Assembly: GCA_023634235.1 (NCBI GenBank)
Contig: JAMKCF010000003.1
Location: forward strand, 6,290,958 to 6,354,957
Reading direction: 5' to 3'
DNA from: Pisaster brevispinus
Taxonomy: Eukaryota; Echinodermata; Asteroidea; Forcipulatida; Asteriidae
Length of the DNA: 64,000 nt
Under the pieces are notes generated by a model. The model ran no database searches. It saw only the letters and a list, made by a program, of their open reading frames with translations, and was not told the DNA's origin. This document shows, one piece after another, positions 35,015 through 46,600 of the stretch (position 1 is its first letter; each line of letters starts with the position of its first letter). The position numbers and the translations under genes are program-made.

Positions 35015-35841
35015 TATTCATTCAATTTGCATCATTCACGGGTGAGAAATGCTGTAATTTTCACTAGTGCAAATGACCAATAATAGTAGTTAAACAACAC
35101 CGTATGATTTGTCCTAATACATAAATGGATGATGCAACTCTCTCCAATAGGAGACTTGAACGCTAAGTGGCAGCAGACTTACCAGGTAAATATCCATTGT
35201 TTACTTAGTTCTGAGCATGCGCACATTACCGAGAATAACGGATTTACCTGGTAAGTCTGCTGCCACCAATCGTCCCAAAAGTTACCCTGTTCAACAACAA
35301 CAAAATATCAAGACAGACTGCCTAGCTCTTCAAGGTCCTATGAATTGGAATTTTTCAGTTTAAAAAATATGCACTTTTCAACCTCTAAATGCAAGTTTGT
35401 TGAAAATGTACAGGAGGTTTATATAGCGGTAAATAACAATAACTAAAATTAGGGGTGAAACCTCTACCCCCAAAAAGGAACAACTTCATGACGTAGACAT
35501 AGGAACATTGTATACTTCGGGCGCTGTGTTTTTACTGATTGCAACCAGCTACTAAAGGTGCTATCAGTCTGCCCATCAGCTCAAAAATACCGACGAATTT
35601 TTGACGGCGTCTGAAACATACAAGATCTAAATAGTCAAGACTGTGCATTGTGAATGCGTGTGCCTTGTCATTCTTTGCCTTTTTCTACGTCATGAAAGCA
35701 AGCCACCAGGATAATACCAAAATAGACAGTACAAATTTTGAGGAATACTTAATGAAAGGTACTGACTGTAACAAATATTATGGTCGATTAATATGTAATG
35801 TGAAAATTACTACTTGTTTGGTCTCCATCGTCCCTCTGTGG
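35015..35841. other. Dispatched-like 3' UTR and intergenic
   Basis: This follows the stop codon. No canonical AATAAA stands out close to the stop. A perfect 25-bp hairpin lies at 35167-35266. An 87-codon open frame at 35650-35913 runs into a repeat and is not supported as a gene. Confidence 0.35.
35167..35266. repeat. Hairpin element with perfect 25-bp arms
   Basis: GTGGCAGCAGACTTACCAGG at 35167 (arm to 35191) is the exact reverse complement of the arm ending TGCTGCCAC at 35266. The loop is 50 bases. Size and symmetry fit a MITE; a structured RNA in the Dispatched 3' UTR is another option. Confidence 0.75.
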
Positions 35842-37585
35842 AACTTTGTGCAACGATCCAGTTGGGCAGAAAAGTGCACCAGCCCATGTCCGAATTGGCG
35901 GCTATACGGCTAAAGCTGGATCACCGCATCATCGTACCTTGAAATATGACGTCCTTAGCAACCCTCTTAGCAACAACCCTTAGCCGTAGCCGCCAATGCA
36001 GATACGGCCTTATTCTAAAGAAACCGCGTAAATATTACGGGGTGTTTCTGTTTTATTTTTGTTGTTGTTGTTGATGCTTTTCGAAGAGCTTTGGTAATTT
36101 GACATGACACTGACGGTTTTGTGTTAATTTCATGTACACAATACTAGCAACATTTACTAATTTGCAACAAGTGAATTAATCAGATATATGAAAATACGAT
36201 TTAGGCCTAGGCCTACCGTCTTGAAATATTTAATGTAAACAAAAATGTATGTAAAATATAAAAAATATATTTATAACATTGCACCTGTCTATCGTTGTCG
36301 CACTCTTTTTTTTTTTAAGCACGCAAATAAAATTAAAATCGCGCTGTTTAATTTTGTGTTGCATTTTTATTTGATAAAATATTTGACAACAATACGCAAG
36401 TTGTGTGATAAGTAGACGCAATGGTTCGACATTGCGTAGATCGTGACTTTGGTTCGGAGGCCCAAGAGTAACAAAGGACATTAAATGCCCCATGTGTGCT
36501 GTATTGAAATATATCAAGCTTAGCTTATTTGGAGTTATTTTTTGTTTATATTTTAAAGAAAAAAGTATTTAAAGTTTTTAGTTTTGAAGTATGTACTGAT
36601 TAATAAAATGTAATGACTATAACAAACTATTAATGTTTGGTTAATATCATACCATATAAAGCACTGAAAATGTAATTTTCAAATTACCACTTTTTAGTGT
36701 CCACAGTCATCTGATGTATTTTGTGGAACGATCCAGTTGGGCGGAAGAGTGCACTAGCCCGTGTCCGAATTTGCGGCTAGGGCTACGGCTTGCTACGGCT
36801 GGATCACTGCGTCATCATGCGTTGAAATAGGACGTCCTTAGCAACAGCCGTAGTCGTCTATTCAGATACGGTCTTATTTTAAAGAAACCGCATACGTATA
36901 TACGGGGTGTATCTGTTGTACTTTTGTTGCCGATGACGTTTTTTGCTGGTGTTGTTGTTGTTGTTGTTGTTGTTTTTCGGTAGGCTTTTGCTCATTCGTG
37001 CCATCGCATTAGATGAGACCGTTTTTACTTACGGGTATTTTCTGTTTTATTTTATTTATCTTTGTTTCCGAGGGCTTTGGTAATTCGAGCCATAGCTTGG
37101 GAAGACATCGTTTTGTGTTTATTTCATTTGAAAAAATACTAGCAAAATGTTACAATTTGCAAGAAATGAAATAACTAACAAATACGCAATACCGTCTTTA
37201 AAATGTAAAACATATAATAGGCCTAACTAACGTTAAAAAAAACAAAAAAACAAAACACACACACCCTCCTATCGTTGTCTTACGCTTTTGTAAAAGCACG
37301 CAAAGACAATTAAAATGGCACTGTTTAAATATGTTTTATTAAAGTTCCATTTTCATTTGAATTTTTTATTTTGTTTTGGAGTAATACGAGTTGTGTGAAA
37401 AGTAGACGCAATGGTTCGACATTGCGTTGATCGTGACTTAAACTGTTTCGGAGGTCCAAAAAGGGTTTTAAATGCCAATGTGTGCTGTTGCGCCGCTATA
37501 ATATTGAAATATATCAAGCTTATAGCTTGTTTGGAGTTATATTTTTATATTAAAAGAAAAATGTATGTAAAGTTGTTAGTTTTTA
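35842..37585 (+). repeat. Diverged tandem duplication, two units of about 0.75-0.85 kb
   Basis: Unit 1 starts near 35842 and unit 2 near 36722. Shared ordered words include AACGATCCAGTTGGGC, GTCCGAATT, GACGTCCTTAGCAAC, AAAGAAACCGC, TACGGGGTGT, GGCTTTGGTAATT-like, AGTAGACGCAATGGTTCGAC and GAAATATATCAAGCTTA. Each unit opens with inverted GCGGCTA/TAGCCG words. Each ends with an ATG followed by codons VRHCVDRD, which diverge after it. A broken Mutator-like remnant lies just downstream, so these may be duplicated 5' parts of that element. Confidence 0.7.
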
Positions 37586-37829
37586 ACTATGTAAATGATT
37601 ATGTATAAATTTAAAATCTTATTTTAAATGTTTGTTTCTACACTTGTTTATATTCCTTTTCTTTTTAAAACTACCTATCGATTTTCAACAATTGTATCTC
37701 AGTTAAGTCTCTAGTTTAATGCGCATTGTGTGTGATCTTTTTTTGTGCGTACAGAGTCACTTTTGCATGGTGGCTAATTAATTGTTGTGCTTAACTACGT
37801 AAATAATAAACAAAGGGAGACGAGTATCA

Positions 37830-38130
37830 TGGTCTGACGTTTTATTTTGCTCAATAAAATGTTGATGTTGAATTCATTAAAATATTTACCCAGTCATTTT
37901 CCCTTGGCCTTGTGGTTTTATTACTCGATATTTGAATTAAAAAAATCGCATCCCCTGAAGGTGCTCCCTCTGCTGCCAGGTTGTTTAGTAGACTTGGAAG
38001 TGATCCCTGGCTATACGGCAGTTTATAGGCGTCTGACTGGCATCCCAAACTAAGATAATGACAAAATAAGGAGACCGCCAATATAGGGCTAGATAGCTAG
38101 ATAGCTCAGATAGCTCAGGCCTGATGAGGA
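37830..38130. repeat. Composite tRNA-SINE-like repeat, partial copy
   Basis: It shares TTATTACTCGATATTTGAAT, the TCGCATCCCCTGAAGGTG word and GGAGACCGCCAATATAGGGC with the insertion at 47635-48045, with parts in opposite order or orientation. A TAGCTAGATAGCTCAGATAG stretch is a degenerate A-box copy. Confidence 0.5.
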
Positions 38131-38139
38131 AAGAGCTCT

Positions 38140-38924
38140 AACAAAAGCTATCCAGAAATGTTTTCATGGATCCACATTATTGTTGTGTACAAGACACTTG
38201 AAAGAAAATGTTGGGATGTTTTTAAGACACAAAGTTGGAACAAGTGACAAGAATAGTGCAAAAGTAATCAATGCTATACTTGGACAGGATGGACCCCTTC
38301 ATGCAGAAGACATTGTAGACTTTGAATCCGATATTGCTCATTTAGGTGAAACTTATCAAACCGATTTACCAGATTTTGTGAACTACTTTAGAAATAAGTT
38401 ATAGTGCCATTGATAAGATATCACGTATTTGTACCACGAATGCAGAAAAAATTGATTCCTTTGAACTGGAAGACAACTCGTGTGAGGCCATGAATCACAT
38501 TATGAAATTAACATCCGTTTGGAAGTCTTTAGAATTACCTGACTTAATTAATCATTTACATGACATTGTCAAACTTCATTATCTAGATATGCAACGTTCC
38601 TTTTATGGCGAAGGGAACTACAATCTTGCACCATGGGTTGCTCACAAGTTTAAAACTATTCCTCAACTATGGGCAGTAAAAACATTTGCAGAAAAAATTT
38701 ACCTCTTTAACAAATGTTTACCATGGAAGCTTAGGCCTAATCATGAACCTTTTGTATTTTCATCGGATGGTAAACTAAAAATTTCAAGAACACCGCAAAC
38801 TGCTAAAAAAACCAGGCCAAAGAAAACAAATACGACAAGCGAAGACCATTTCATTAGATCTATAGAACATTTTGTGGCCTTACATGGGTTGTTCTTCAAT
38901 ACATTTATTATGAACTTGTATTGA
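38140..38924 (+). pseudogene. Mutator-like transposase remnant (C-terminal part, frameshifted)
   Basis: Two frames read as one protein across a frameshift near 38400. The first gives LCTRHLKENVGMFLRHKVGT and an AILGQDGPLHAEDIVDFE block. After it come SAIDKISRICTTNAEKID, ALKLHYLDMQRSFYGEGNY-like and LRPNHEPFVFSSDGKLKISR. The order (C--H-K-N, a GxDGL block, an aromatic tract, then a Ser-Asp-Gly and basic tail) resembles the region after the catalytic domain in Mutator-like elements of invertebrates. The match is from memory and approximate. The N-terminal catalytic part is absent; the break shows it is dead. Confidence 0.5.
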
Positions 38925-39359
38925 TCTAACACATTGATTGAAAAATTAAAAAAAATCTTACAACCAGCATCTTTTGAATAATTTTGACATGTCATATTTT
39001 GCAATGCATTTATTTTCATGGATGTAGTTTGCTTTTCTCGAAACCAGCATCTCTTTTGAATGATGATTTATATTTAATCAAATTGATCTTTAAATTTAAA
39101 AAATACTACACATGTATCATGGTTGATGAAGATTGTTTTTCTTTCAACCAGCATCTTTTGAATAATTTTGACTTGTCATATTATGCATTTATTTTCATGG
39201 ATGAAGTTTGCTTTTCTTGAAACCAGCATCTCTTTTGAGTGATGATTTATATTTCATAGAATGTATTTATATTCATGACTTGTAATTGTGTTTTAAAACA
39301 CATAATTTGTGATGTTACTATACTTCACTCTTATTTAATTAAATGAACATCCTTGCTCT

Positions 39360-39446
39360 ACTAGTAGTAGTGCTACTACTAGTAGTACTATTACTAGTAC
39401 AGTAGTATACTAGTACTTAGTAGTAGTACTAGTAGTAGTAGTACTT
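39360..39446. repeat. AGT/ACT palindromic microsatellite
   Basis: TAGTAGTAGTGCTACTACTA and later TAGTAGTACTAGTAGTAGTA can pair with themselves. This is simple sequence with strong self-complementarity. Confidence 0.9.
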
Positions 39447-40149
39447 TTCTGTGTATCCAACCAAGTGCCGAGTGAGAGTAAATAAACCTTTCTGCTTTTT
39501 GATAGTTACCATGCAAATAGTTCTCTTGAAATTTGTCATTTTGTTTGGTAAAAGATAACATTAACAATTCAAACAATAACAGTGAATAAAACTTACCTAA
39601 GACAAGTAGTTAAGTACATACATGGACTACTGCCGAGTACGTCTGTCGACTATTAAAATCCCCAGTCCAGTTGTTAAGTTGAAAGCGCCCTCTATTGTTA
39701 AGATTTTTTTTGTATGGTTACATTTAATGGTATCAATCGAAAAGCATCATTATTAGTATAATGACAGCCACAAAGGGAAAGAAAAACAAACCTATAAAAA
39801 AAACCCAGCCGTAAATACAAAAAAGAGAAAAAGACAACTAAGCCCTTAGAATTTACCCATTGCATAATGGTATCGTCCAAGAACGGTTCAAAGACAACAT
39901 GGCGGACACTACTACTAGTTGTACCATGTTACTAATTCGGGGTAAAACAATTTTTTTTTACAGTTACAAATACAACTTTTTCAACAGATTTGAGGTGATA
40001 AAGATACATATGACTCTTCCACATATATTTAGTGGTTTATTTATGTTCAAACGTTGTTTTAAAGTTCATTTAAAATTTGTTGTCGGTAGTTGTTTGTCAT
40101 CAGGCGTCGTCAGTTGTCGGCTTTCAGTGCGACTGCGAAAAAAATCATG

Positions 40150-40910
40150 TTTGAAATAATTATTTTGCGGTTCGTGAGATTAGCGGGTTTGTCTTGATAT
40201 AGCGCCCTCTGTTGGTGACAGTTTGTGGGCGGTAGTGAACCAAAACCACGACCAACACACGCGTGTACACCCATACGGACGTCATGAACGTCCGTACACG
40301 ATTGAGAGCGCGCGCGGAGAGCATGAGTCGAGTGTGTGTGTGTGTTTTGTGTGGGTCGGAGCTTTTAAAGTTTTATAAGACGATTATCGAACTGTGTCGA
40401 TCAATTTCGTGCTCTTAATGTCTGGTCATGATTTTTTAAACTAGAAACTAACCCCGGCACTCAGTGACCTGTTGCCCAGCCCCTAGATTAATCGTGAAGT
40501 GACTTCCAAAAATCCCCAGTGAAAATAAATACGTACTATTAGTATTACTAATCGACAAAGACTGATAAACTTCCTAATTCTAGCTTGAGCTTGCCAGCTG
40601 CATGCTGTCAAGTATAATCGTTGAGTTTTCTCCCTCATCATCTTGATCTCTATTCTCTGACTCGGTCACGAATGTTGCCACCTAACGTTACTGGACATCT
40701 GAGGACGTTGACGCCTAACTCTAAGAGTCTTTGTTGAGCAGATTTATTGATGTAGGAAGTAAGCGACTGGTAAGTTAAGAATGATACGCATCCCGTATCC
40801 CGTAAATATAAAAAGTGCCAGCTTTTGGCAGTTTGGTGTAGCACCATAAATATGTAAATGACTAGTGCCAATCCAATTTGTCCATCGGCACTATTGATGG
40901 GGCTAACCTA
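40150..40910. other. CG-enriched intergenic segment
   Basis: Around 40250-40350, CG-rich words (CGCGTGTACACC, GAGCGCGCGCGGAG) and a GT run stand out from AT-rich flanks. It may be the promoter of the IgGFc-like gene or of an unseen transcript; no exon with clear borders was found. Confidence 0.25.
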
Positions 40911-41035
40911 CTCCTAGAACTATGACGTTCGTTCCGCTACCGTCTCCACGAACTACAGTACAAGGTTCGTTCCGCTATCATCTCTGGAGACAATCTGACA
41001 ATAGTGGAACAAACCTTTAGTTGTAGTTCTAGGAT
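40911..41035. repeat. Fold-back element related to the window start
   Basis: It contains CTCCTAGAACTATGACGTTC, two copies of GGTTCGTTCCGCTA-like sequence and an opposite border TAGTTGTAGTTCTAGGA. The CTAGAACTA/TAGTTCTAG ends are inverted. The same words occur at 1-58. Confidence 0.55.
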
Positions 41036-41646
41036 TGTTCCGTCCCAACTTGACTATTGTCCCAACTATAGTTGGGACTGGTCCCAACTTGAGTGTTAAA
41101 GTTGGGACGTCCCAACTATAGTTGGGATCGCCCATAGACTTCAACAGGACACACCGTGTCCGTGATTGGCGTTAACTAACAACATTCTTTTTTTCAAACC
41201 CGGGTCTTGGCTCTGTACAAAATCATGTCAAAACTGGTTTAGAATGATAGTTTATCGCTCACAATGGACCGCTAACTCAGTGTAATAGTGTTTTTGGAGG
41301 GTTCTGACAGCGGCCTCATGCTCAGTGCCGCTGCGGGTGACGCTTTCTCGGTCTCGGTAGGCCCATGGAGGCTAGGTCTTTTCCTTCCTCCATGGTAGGC
41401 CTACGCATTTCAGTTTCCCTTCTCTCAGAAAAACAAAATTCTATTTAATCTCAAATATTCTCAAGGGAAAGGGGTCTTAAAAACTTCATACTATGATACT
41501 TACTACTAATGATTTTAGTTTATTCGTGAGGTGCTTTGTGTGCACTGCGATCCCAACTATAGTTGGGACGCCCCAACTTTAACACTCAAGTTGGGACCAG
41601 TCCCAACTATAGTTGGGACGATCATCAAGTTGGGGCGGAACAGGAT
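41036..41646. mobile_element. TIR element built from repeated TCCCAACTATAGTTGGGA palindromes
   Basis: Left arm (to about 41133) and right arm (from about 41549) are inverted copies of about 95 bases. Each arm holds two copies of CCCAACTATAGTTGGG plus an ACTTGAGTGTTAAAGTTGGG word. The tips read GTTCCGTCCCAACTTGA and CAAGTTGGGGCGGAAC. GGATT stands beside both tips and may be a target duplication. There is no coding sequence between the arms. Confidence 0.75.
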
Positions 41647-42320
41647 TACTAGGTACATGTAGGAGTAGGGCTAACCATGCTTGTAATTAACTTAAACTTA
41701 TAACTAGGTAGGAGTAGGGCTAACCATGCTATTGTAACTAAATGGTGCATGTCACAAATGCAACCATGACAACAATTGAATTCAGCTACTTGTGCACAGA
41801 CCCTAAACCCATTGTGAACAAAATATTTGGCAATCAGTCGCCTTTAGAATGTGACTCGCTAGTTTAGTTAAAAATTTTGTGACAAAATTATGTTGTCGGG
41901 TAAGCATAAGCAGAAATCACACATTCAGAATGGTGAGATTGACTTACAATACATGTTGTACATGTACTAACAAGTCAAATCAACGTTGAGATGACTGGCA
42001 AGTGGGGCTCATTATTCATTGTTGTTGGGTACCGGATTATCATGAACCTAAGTGCTCTTTAAAACCTGCCCATACCAGCACCTTTGGACGAGACTCTGAC
42101 TGAGAGACAATCAGTTAGTAGGCCTACATGTACCTATCCAGTATAATATGTAGGGAAAGATTTTGTCCAGCAACTTTGCATGATAATAAACATACACAGT
42201 GTAGGCTGAGCATGCTTTTGACACTGTTTGTATTGAATAGCAAAATGATAAATAATAATATTAATTTGGGCAGCTAATCATCCTCACTCGAAGCTCTGAG
42301 AAGCTGACTTGTAAGGGCGC

Positions 42321-42457
42321 GGCTGTAGGCTAGCCCACCTTGTTGAGCTGTTATGGCTCTCTTTTAACATCGGTCTTATCATAGTTATAGTCGCCATAGA
42401 TAAGACCGATGTTAAAAGAGAGCCGTAAACAGCCCTAACAAGGTGGGCTAGCCGTAG
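42321..42457. repeat. Fold-back element with perfect 26-bp inner arms
   Basis: Inner arms 42355-42380 and 42399-42424 are exact reverse complements (start GGCTCTCTTTTAACATCGGT). The loop is 18 bases. Outer arms GGCTAGCCCACCTT and AAGGTGGGCTAGCC continue the pairing after a small bulge. It borders directly on the next element. Confidence 0.85.
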
Positions 42458-42464
42458 GCATGCA

Positions 42465-42824
42465 GGGCTCGAAATTAACACTGGACCGCAGGCACGAGGC
42501 CAGTGATTTTAGTGTTGGGCCAGTAAACTTACAACAGTACAAGTCCGACAGTCTTGCGTTTTTGAAAAGAAAAACAAACCTCAGTACATTTAAAAATTTA
42601 AACTGATAAAAGTATCTTTCAATTTTGTTGAGTATTGAAGCATTTCCCTTAAGAAAAACTTGATAAATCTTCTTGCTTGATACAAAAACAGCTCAAATGT
42701 GAAACTGTGTAGATAGTGTTCTTCTCATTTTGATTTCGGTCTTGTAACAAAATTTCTCGTCCAGTAAAAGTTTTGAGCTACAAGCCCTGCAGTCGTGTGG
42801 ATTTTTTCCCCAAATTCGAGCACT
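42465..42824 (+). mobile_element. hAT-like MITE family A, full copy with target duplication
   Basis: Ends GGGCTCGAAATTAACACTGG and CAAATTCGAGCACT are partly inverted. An 8-bp flank, GGCATGCA (42457-42464), is matched by GGCATGTA (42825-42832) with one change, the size expected for hAT insertion. Other copies or pieces lie at 2997-3057, 46340-46739, 47129-48165, 50663-51008 and 59971-60323. Confidence 0.7.
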
Positions 42825-42984
42825 GGCATGTATGTAAAGCACCTTTCTGCAACTAGCAACATTGACCGATAATTTGGATGATGCAAGAGACTGAAAGGGT
42901 TTGTTTTTTCCGGAGAGAGGAAAACCACAGGGCCTGGAGAAAAACGCTTGTTGCATGAGAGAACCAACGCACAACTCTACTCAC

Positions 42985-43065
42985 ATGGATATAGTAGCAG
43001 GGAATCGAACCCGGGGCCACAGTGACAAGAGGGGGTGCTTTACACATTAGCCACCCATGCCCATA
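42985..43065 (-). repeat. tRNA-derived SINE head
   Basis: The minus strand has GGGCATGGGTGGCTAATGTG (A-box-like) and CCGGGTTCGATTCCCTGC (B-box), spaced as in a tRNA promoter, but no closing acceptor stem. It is a SINE fragment rather than a tRNA gene. Confidence 0.55.
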
Positions 43066-43637
43066 ATTGTAATGATGATTTTTTAGTAGCATCAAAACAT
43101 TTTGTGTATTTGACATTTTGCTATTTATGCTGCACAAATAAAACGGAAATCATTTATTGAGGCCGAACTACAGAACTGCTTGGTGTATTAAAATGCCAAA
43201 TTTTTGTGTGTACAGCGAACTTATTTGGGCCAATCATCCAGTAATGCCAAGATAATTTTCGCCTTTACATAGAAGTAGAACCAGAAGAATTCTGTCTGTG
43301 TACTGACTACTTATGTGCATATCTGCTCTGAGTCTGAGGCAGTTGGTATGCCAATGTATTGCAAACACTTAAAAATGCTGTCGTCATTCAAAATCATGTA
43401 CTCATTTTCTTTTAAAACCTAACTGGAGTTCTGCTTTGAACATTCAGTAGTAACATCACTTGGAGAAAACAATCTAATTTAACAATTGTTCTGTTTCCCA
43501 GATGGAATTTTTACTTTTAGTCCAAACTGACTGTTTTGTTTTTAATCTTGCAGTTAGTGGAGCTCAGCTGGTCTGTCAGTGTCAAGGAATTGACTTGTGC
43601 TACACATTGCGTATTCATCCACACACACACAGACAAG

Positions 43638-46600
43638 ATGTTGCCATCGGGATGCTTAAATGCAAGACTCACCATTGTAGCTGCATGCCTTTTTATATCG
43701 GTGGTGCAAGGAACGTACACATTTTCAGGTACATGTACAATGTATGACCATGGAAACGTATCATGCTCATACATGTCATAAAAACTTTTTAAAATGTATC
43801 TCGTTTTCAACTTTGGAAAAATGATTGAAAACAGCTCTGTGCTGCAGTCACTGTGTGGACATTCCTTTGTTTTATACACTTTTAAAAAGGAAAATCCTAT
43901 TCCTCAACACTGTAAATAACACTGTGTGGGCGTGTGCAAGTCCACATAGTGCATAGTGTTTCAGACACCTGTCACTTCGTATGTAGCGTTAAAACACTTT
44001 GTTTGCCATGTGTACATGTACATGTGTATTTACTGCTGAGACAAAATGTAATATTGGAGTCCTAATTGATAAATATTGGACTCCTATATCACTTTGCAGC
44101 AATGCTTCATAGTACCGTTTCCAAAATAAATGTTCCCGCCTGTTTGTCCCAATGAAACTCGACAAGGTCCTTGTTTACATACATGTAGAATTGTCCACGC
44201 TGTTTAGAAGGATGAATGAATTTTCAGTTAGTGGGATGGAGAAGTTTCTAATGTCCGTTTGTGTATTGTTTAAAAAAAATGTTTTTAATCAAATGACATG
44301 GATGCATGTGAAATGTACAGTATTACAAATACTGAATTGCATACTTGTACATTGTATCATGCACTGTCGCAGAATATCTGGTGAAATCTGGCTTTTCCAT
44401 TTCACGAGGCCAAGCCAAGTGAAGTGTTCATACAGTCCAAGAACTTTCACCTTGTGATTACTGCGTGACAATGCACTCACATGCATCCAATGTTTGTATT
44501 TGTAATTAAGATGTGTAATTGGGATGCGAATTCAACCGTCTTTAAAATTGGTAAGATTTTAAATACTTATAAATGTTCACTAGATTTGCGCATAATCACT
44601 TAGTCGAAAGATCGTCATAGTTGAGGACTTTTGTTGAAAAATTTGTGCCTGAATTCCGAGGCCTATCCAGTTGGTTTTTTTTAAAGGTAGTAAAACAAAT
44701 TGTTATGATCTGGTGAGTCTCAAATCCGTTAAGAGGGATTTCTCAGTGTTTTCTCATGACTTTGATAATCGATTAAGCTTAAACTTTCACCATGTTCACA
44801 GCCTTGTAATTTGTTGGGTCACAAAAAGTGCAGATTGTGGTTTTTGACAATTGCTCATTTTGTTGGTTGTGTGCCTTTATTTATAAAGTGGTCAAAACAA
44901 ATTTAAATCTAAAATTCAGATGGTAGGATAAAAATCACAACAAAATTGGTGCTTCCCTTCAGACATTCAAACAATGGTTTTATCATTTATTTTTGTTTTT
45001 ACCCATACACCGGTTCAAGTTTGTTCATGTACACCCAGTACTTTCCCAAGTCCTGTGAAAATAGTCCACCGGCATATTACTTGGGTGGGATTCGAACCCA
45101 CAACCTTTGCCAATCTACAGCTGATGTCTTATCACTACATGTACATTGAATACCACTAAGCTTGCTCCTTAGCCATGGTACATGTCAGGCAGTTTGAATC
45201 CTGTGTTTTAGCAACAGGTACTGTAAACATGTTTTAGGTTAAATTTGCATCAGGCATGTCAGGGGATTAAGAATATTGTTTGTGTGTTATGATAATCCAA
45301 ATATGTTTTAAAGCACTACACTAGTACTTTTCTGAGTTCCTAGAAAACAAATCCAAAGATACTGTACATTTCTTGGTTGGGATTCAAACACACAACCTTT
45401 GCAATTCTAGAGCAGATGTCTTAACACTAGACATGCTAGACCACTGAGCTTTCCTGGTAGCTAGACATTCATCAACAAAATCAATAGGGCCTAATGTAGT
45501 CAGAACCTCTGTTCTTCTGTTTTATTTTTGTTAGAAGCAAGAGGTTTTCATGCCCAGCATTTTTGTAATCATTAAATACAATTTATGAAATAAATAAACC
45601 ACAAGAGAAACTTTCATCCCCAAGTTAAATAAAATTTACTTTTACATACATTTACGGAGTAATACAAGTTATATCTTCAAAGTGTATTAAATGAACTATC
45701 TGTTTGTCTGACTCAATTTCTGGGAAATTTGTCATCAGGGACCTGATTGAAACCTTGAATCAAAAGCCCACACAGTTCAAAAGCTCATTGCCTTTAGTAT
45801 GATAAAAGCCCATTCTTATTGCCCGCAGGAGTGATCGGTTTAATTGTGTAGTGTACATTTTTTACATATTGTACACATCTCGTGGTGTCCGATGAGTGTA
45901 ATTAATTACTCAGTCAGGGTCTGTCTTGATAGGGAGGTGCGATCATGCATGAAGACTAATGGCATTATGATGGCATTTATGCACGTTCACGCAAACTGTC
46001 CAAGCGGGTTGAAGGCAAGAGCATGATCATTAGCATGCGCGTCGGTGGAGTAGAACTATTTAATGTCGGTTGAAGATCGGGACAAACAATGCAGATGTAG
46101 TACAATGTTTTTGATATATGTATGTGTATAATGTTCTTTTATTATTATGCTTTGTTTGTTTGAGCAAGCATTATGTGTGTTCATGACCAAGTGCACACCC
46201 GATAACAAAAGGGCCGCACACTGTACATGGAAGTTCTTGTAATGCCAGTAAATTCGCCTGACGGATCAGTCAACAGTTTTGCCAACCAGTCTGACTGGCT
46301 ACTGTATGTACATATGTAGTTCATTGCTTGCCACAGGACTTGCATCTCAAAATGTTAACTGTCGGACCAGAAACAATTTGACATAACCATGAAGACCAGA
46401 ATCAAAATGAGAAAAAAACTTCCTACATGTACATGTACCACGTATGCGTTTGACTGTATTTATTTTGAACATGCTTGATGACATGTACAAAAAGATTATC
46501 TCATTTGTCTCTGATGGGTAAAAAGTATCTTTCATTACTCAATAGACTTGCAAAAGTTTTTGACTTAAAAGTCAACATTTGAACATAATTTGTGTCGGTT

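Noticed and set aside
36420..36480. THAP zinc-finger start (MVRHC)
   Set aside because: The following residues lack the C--C spacing and tryptophan of a THAP domain, and both copies reach stops or diverge quickly.
39860..40159. 99-codon open frame (+) as a single-exon gene
   Set aside because: The sequence after the first 15 codons is low-complexity and unlike any family. Only the possible short first exon is kept, as a finding.
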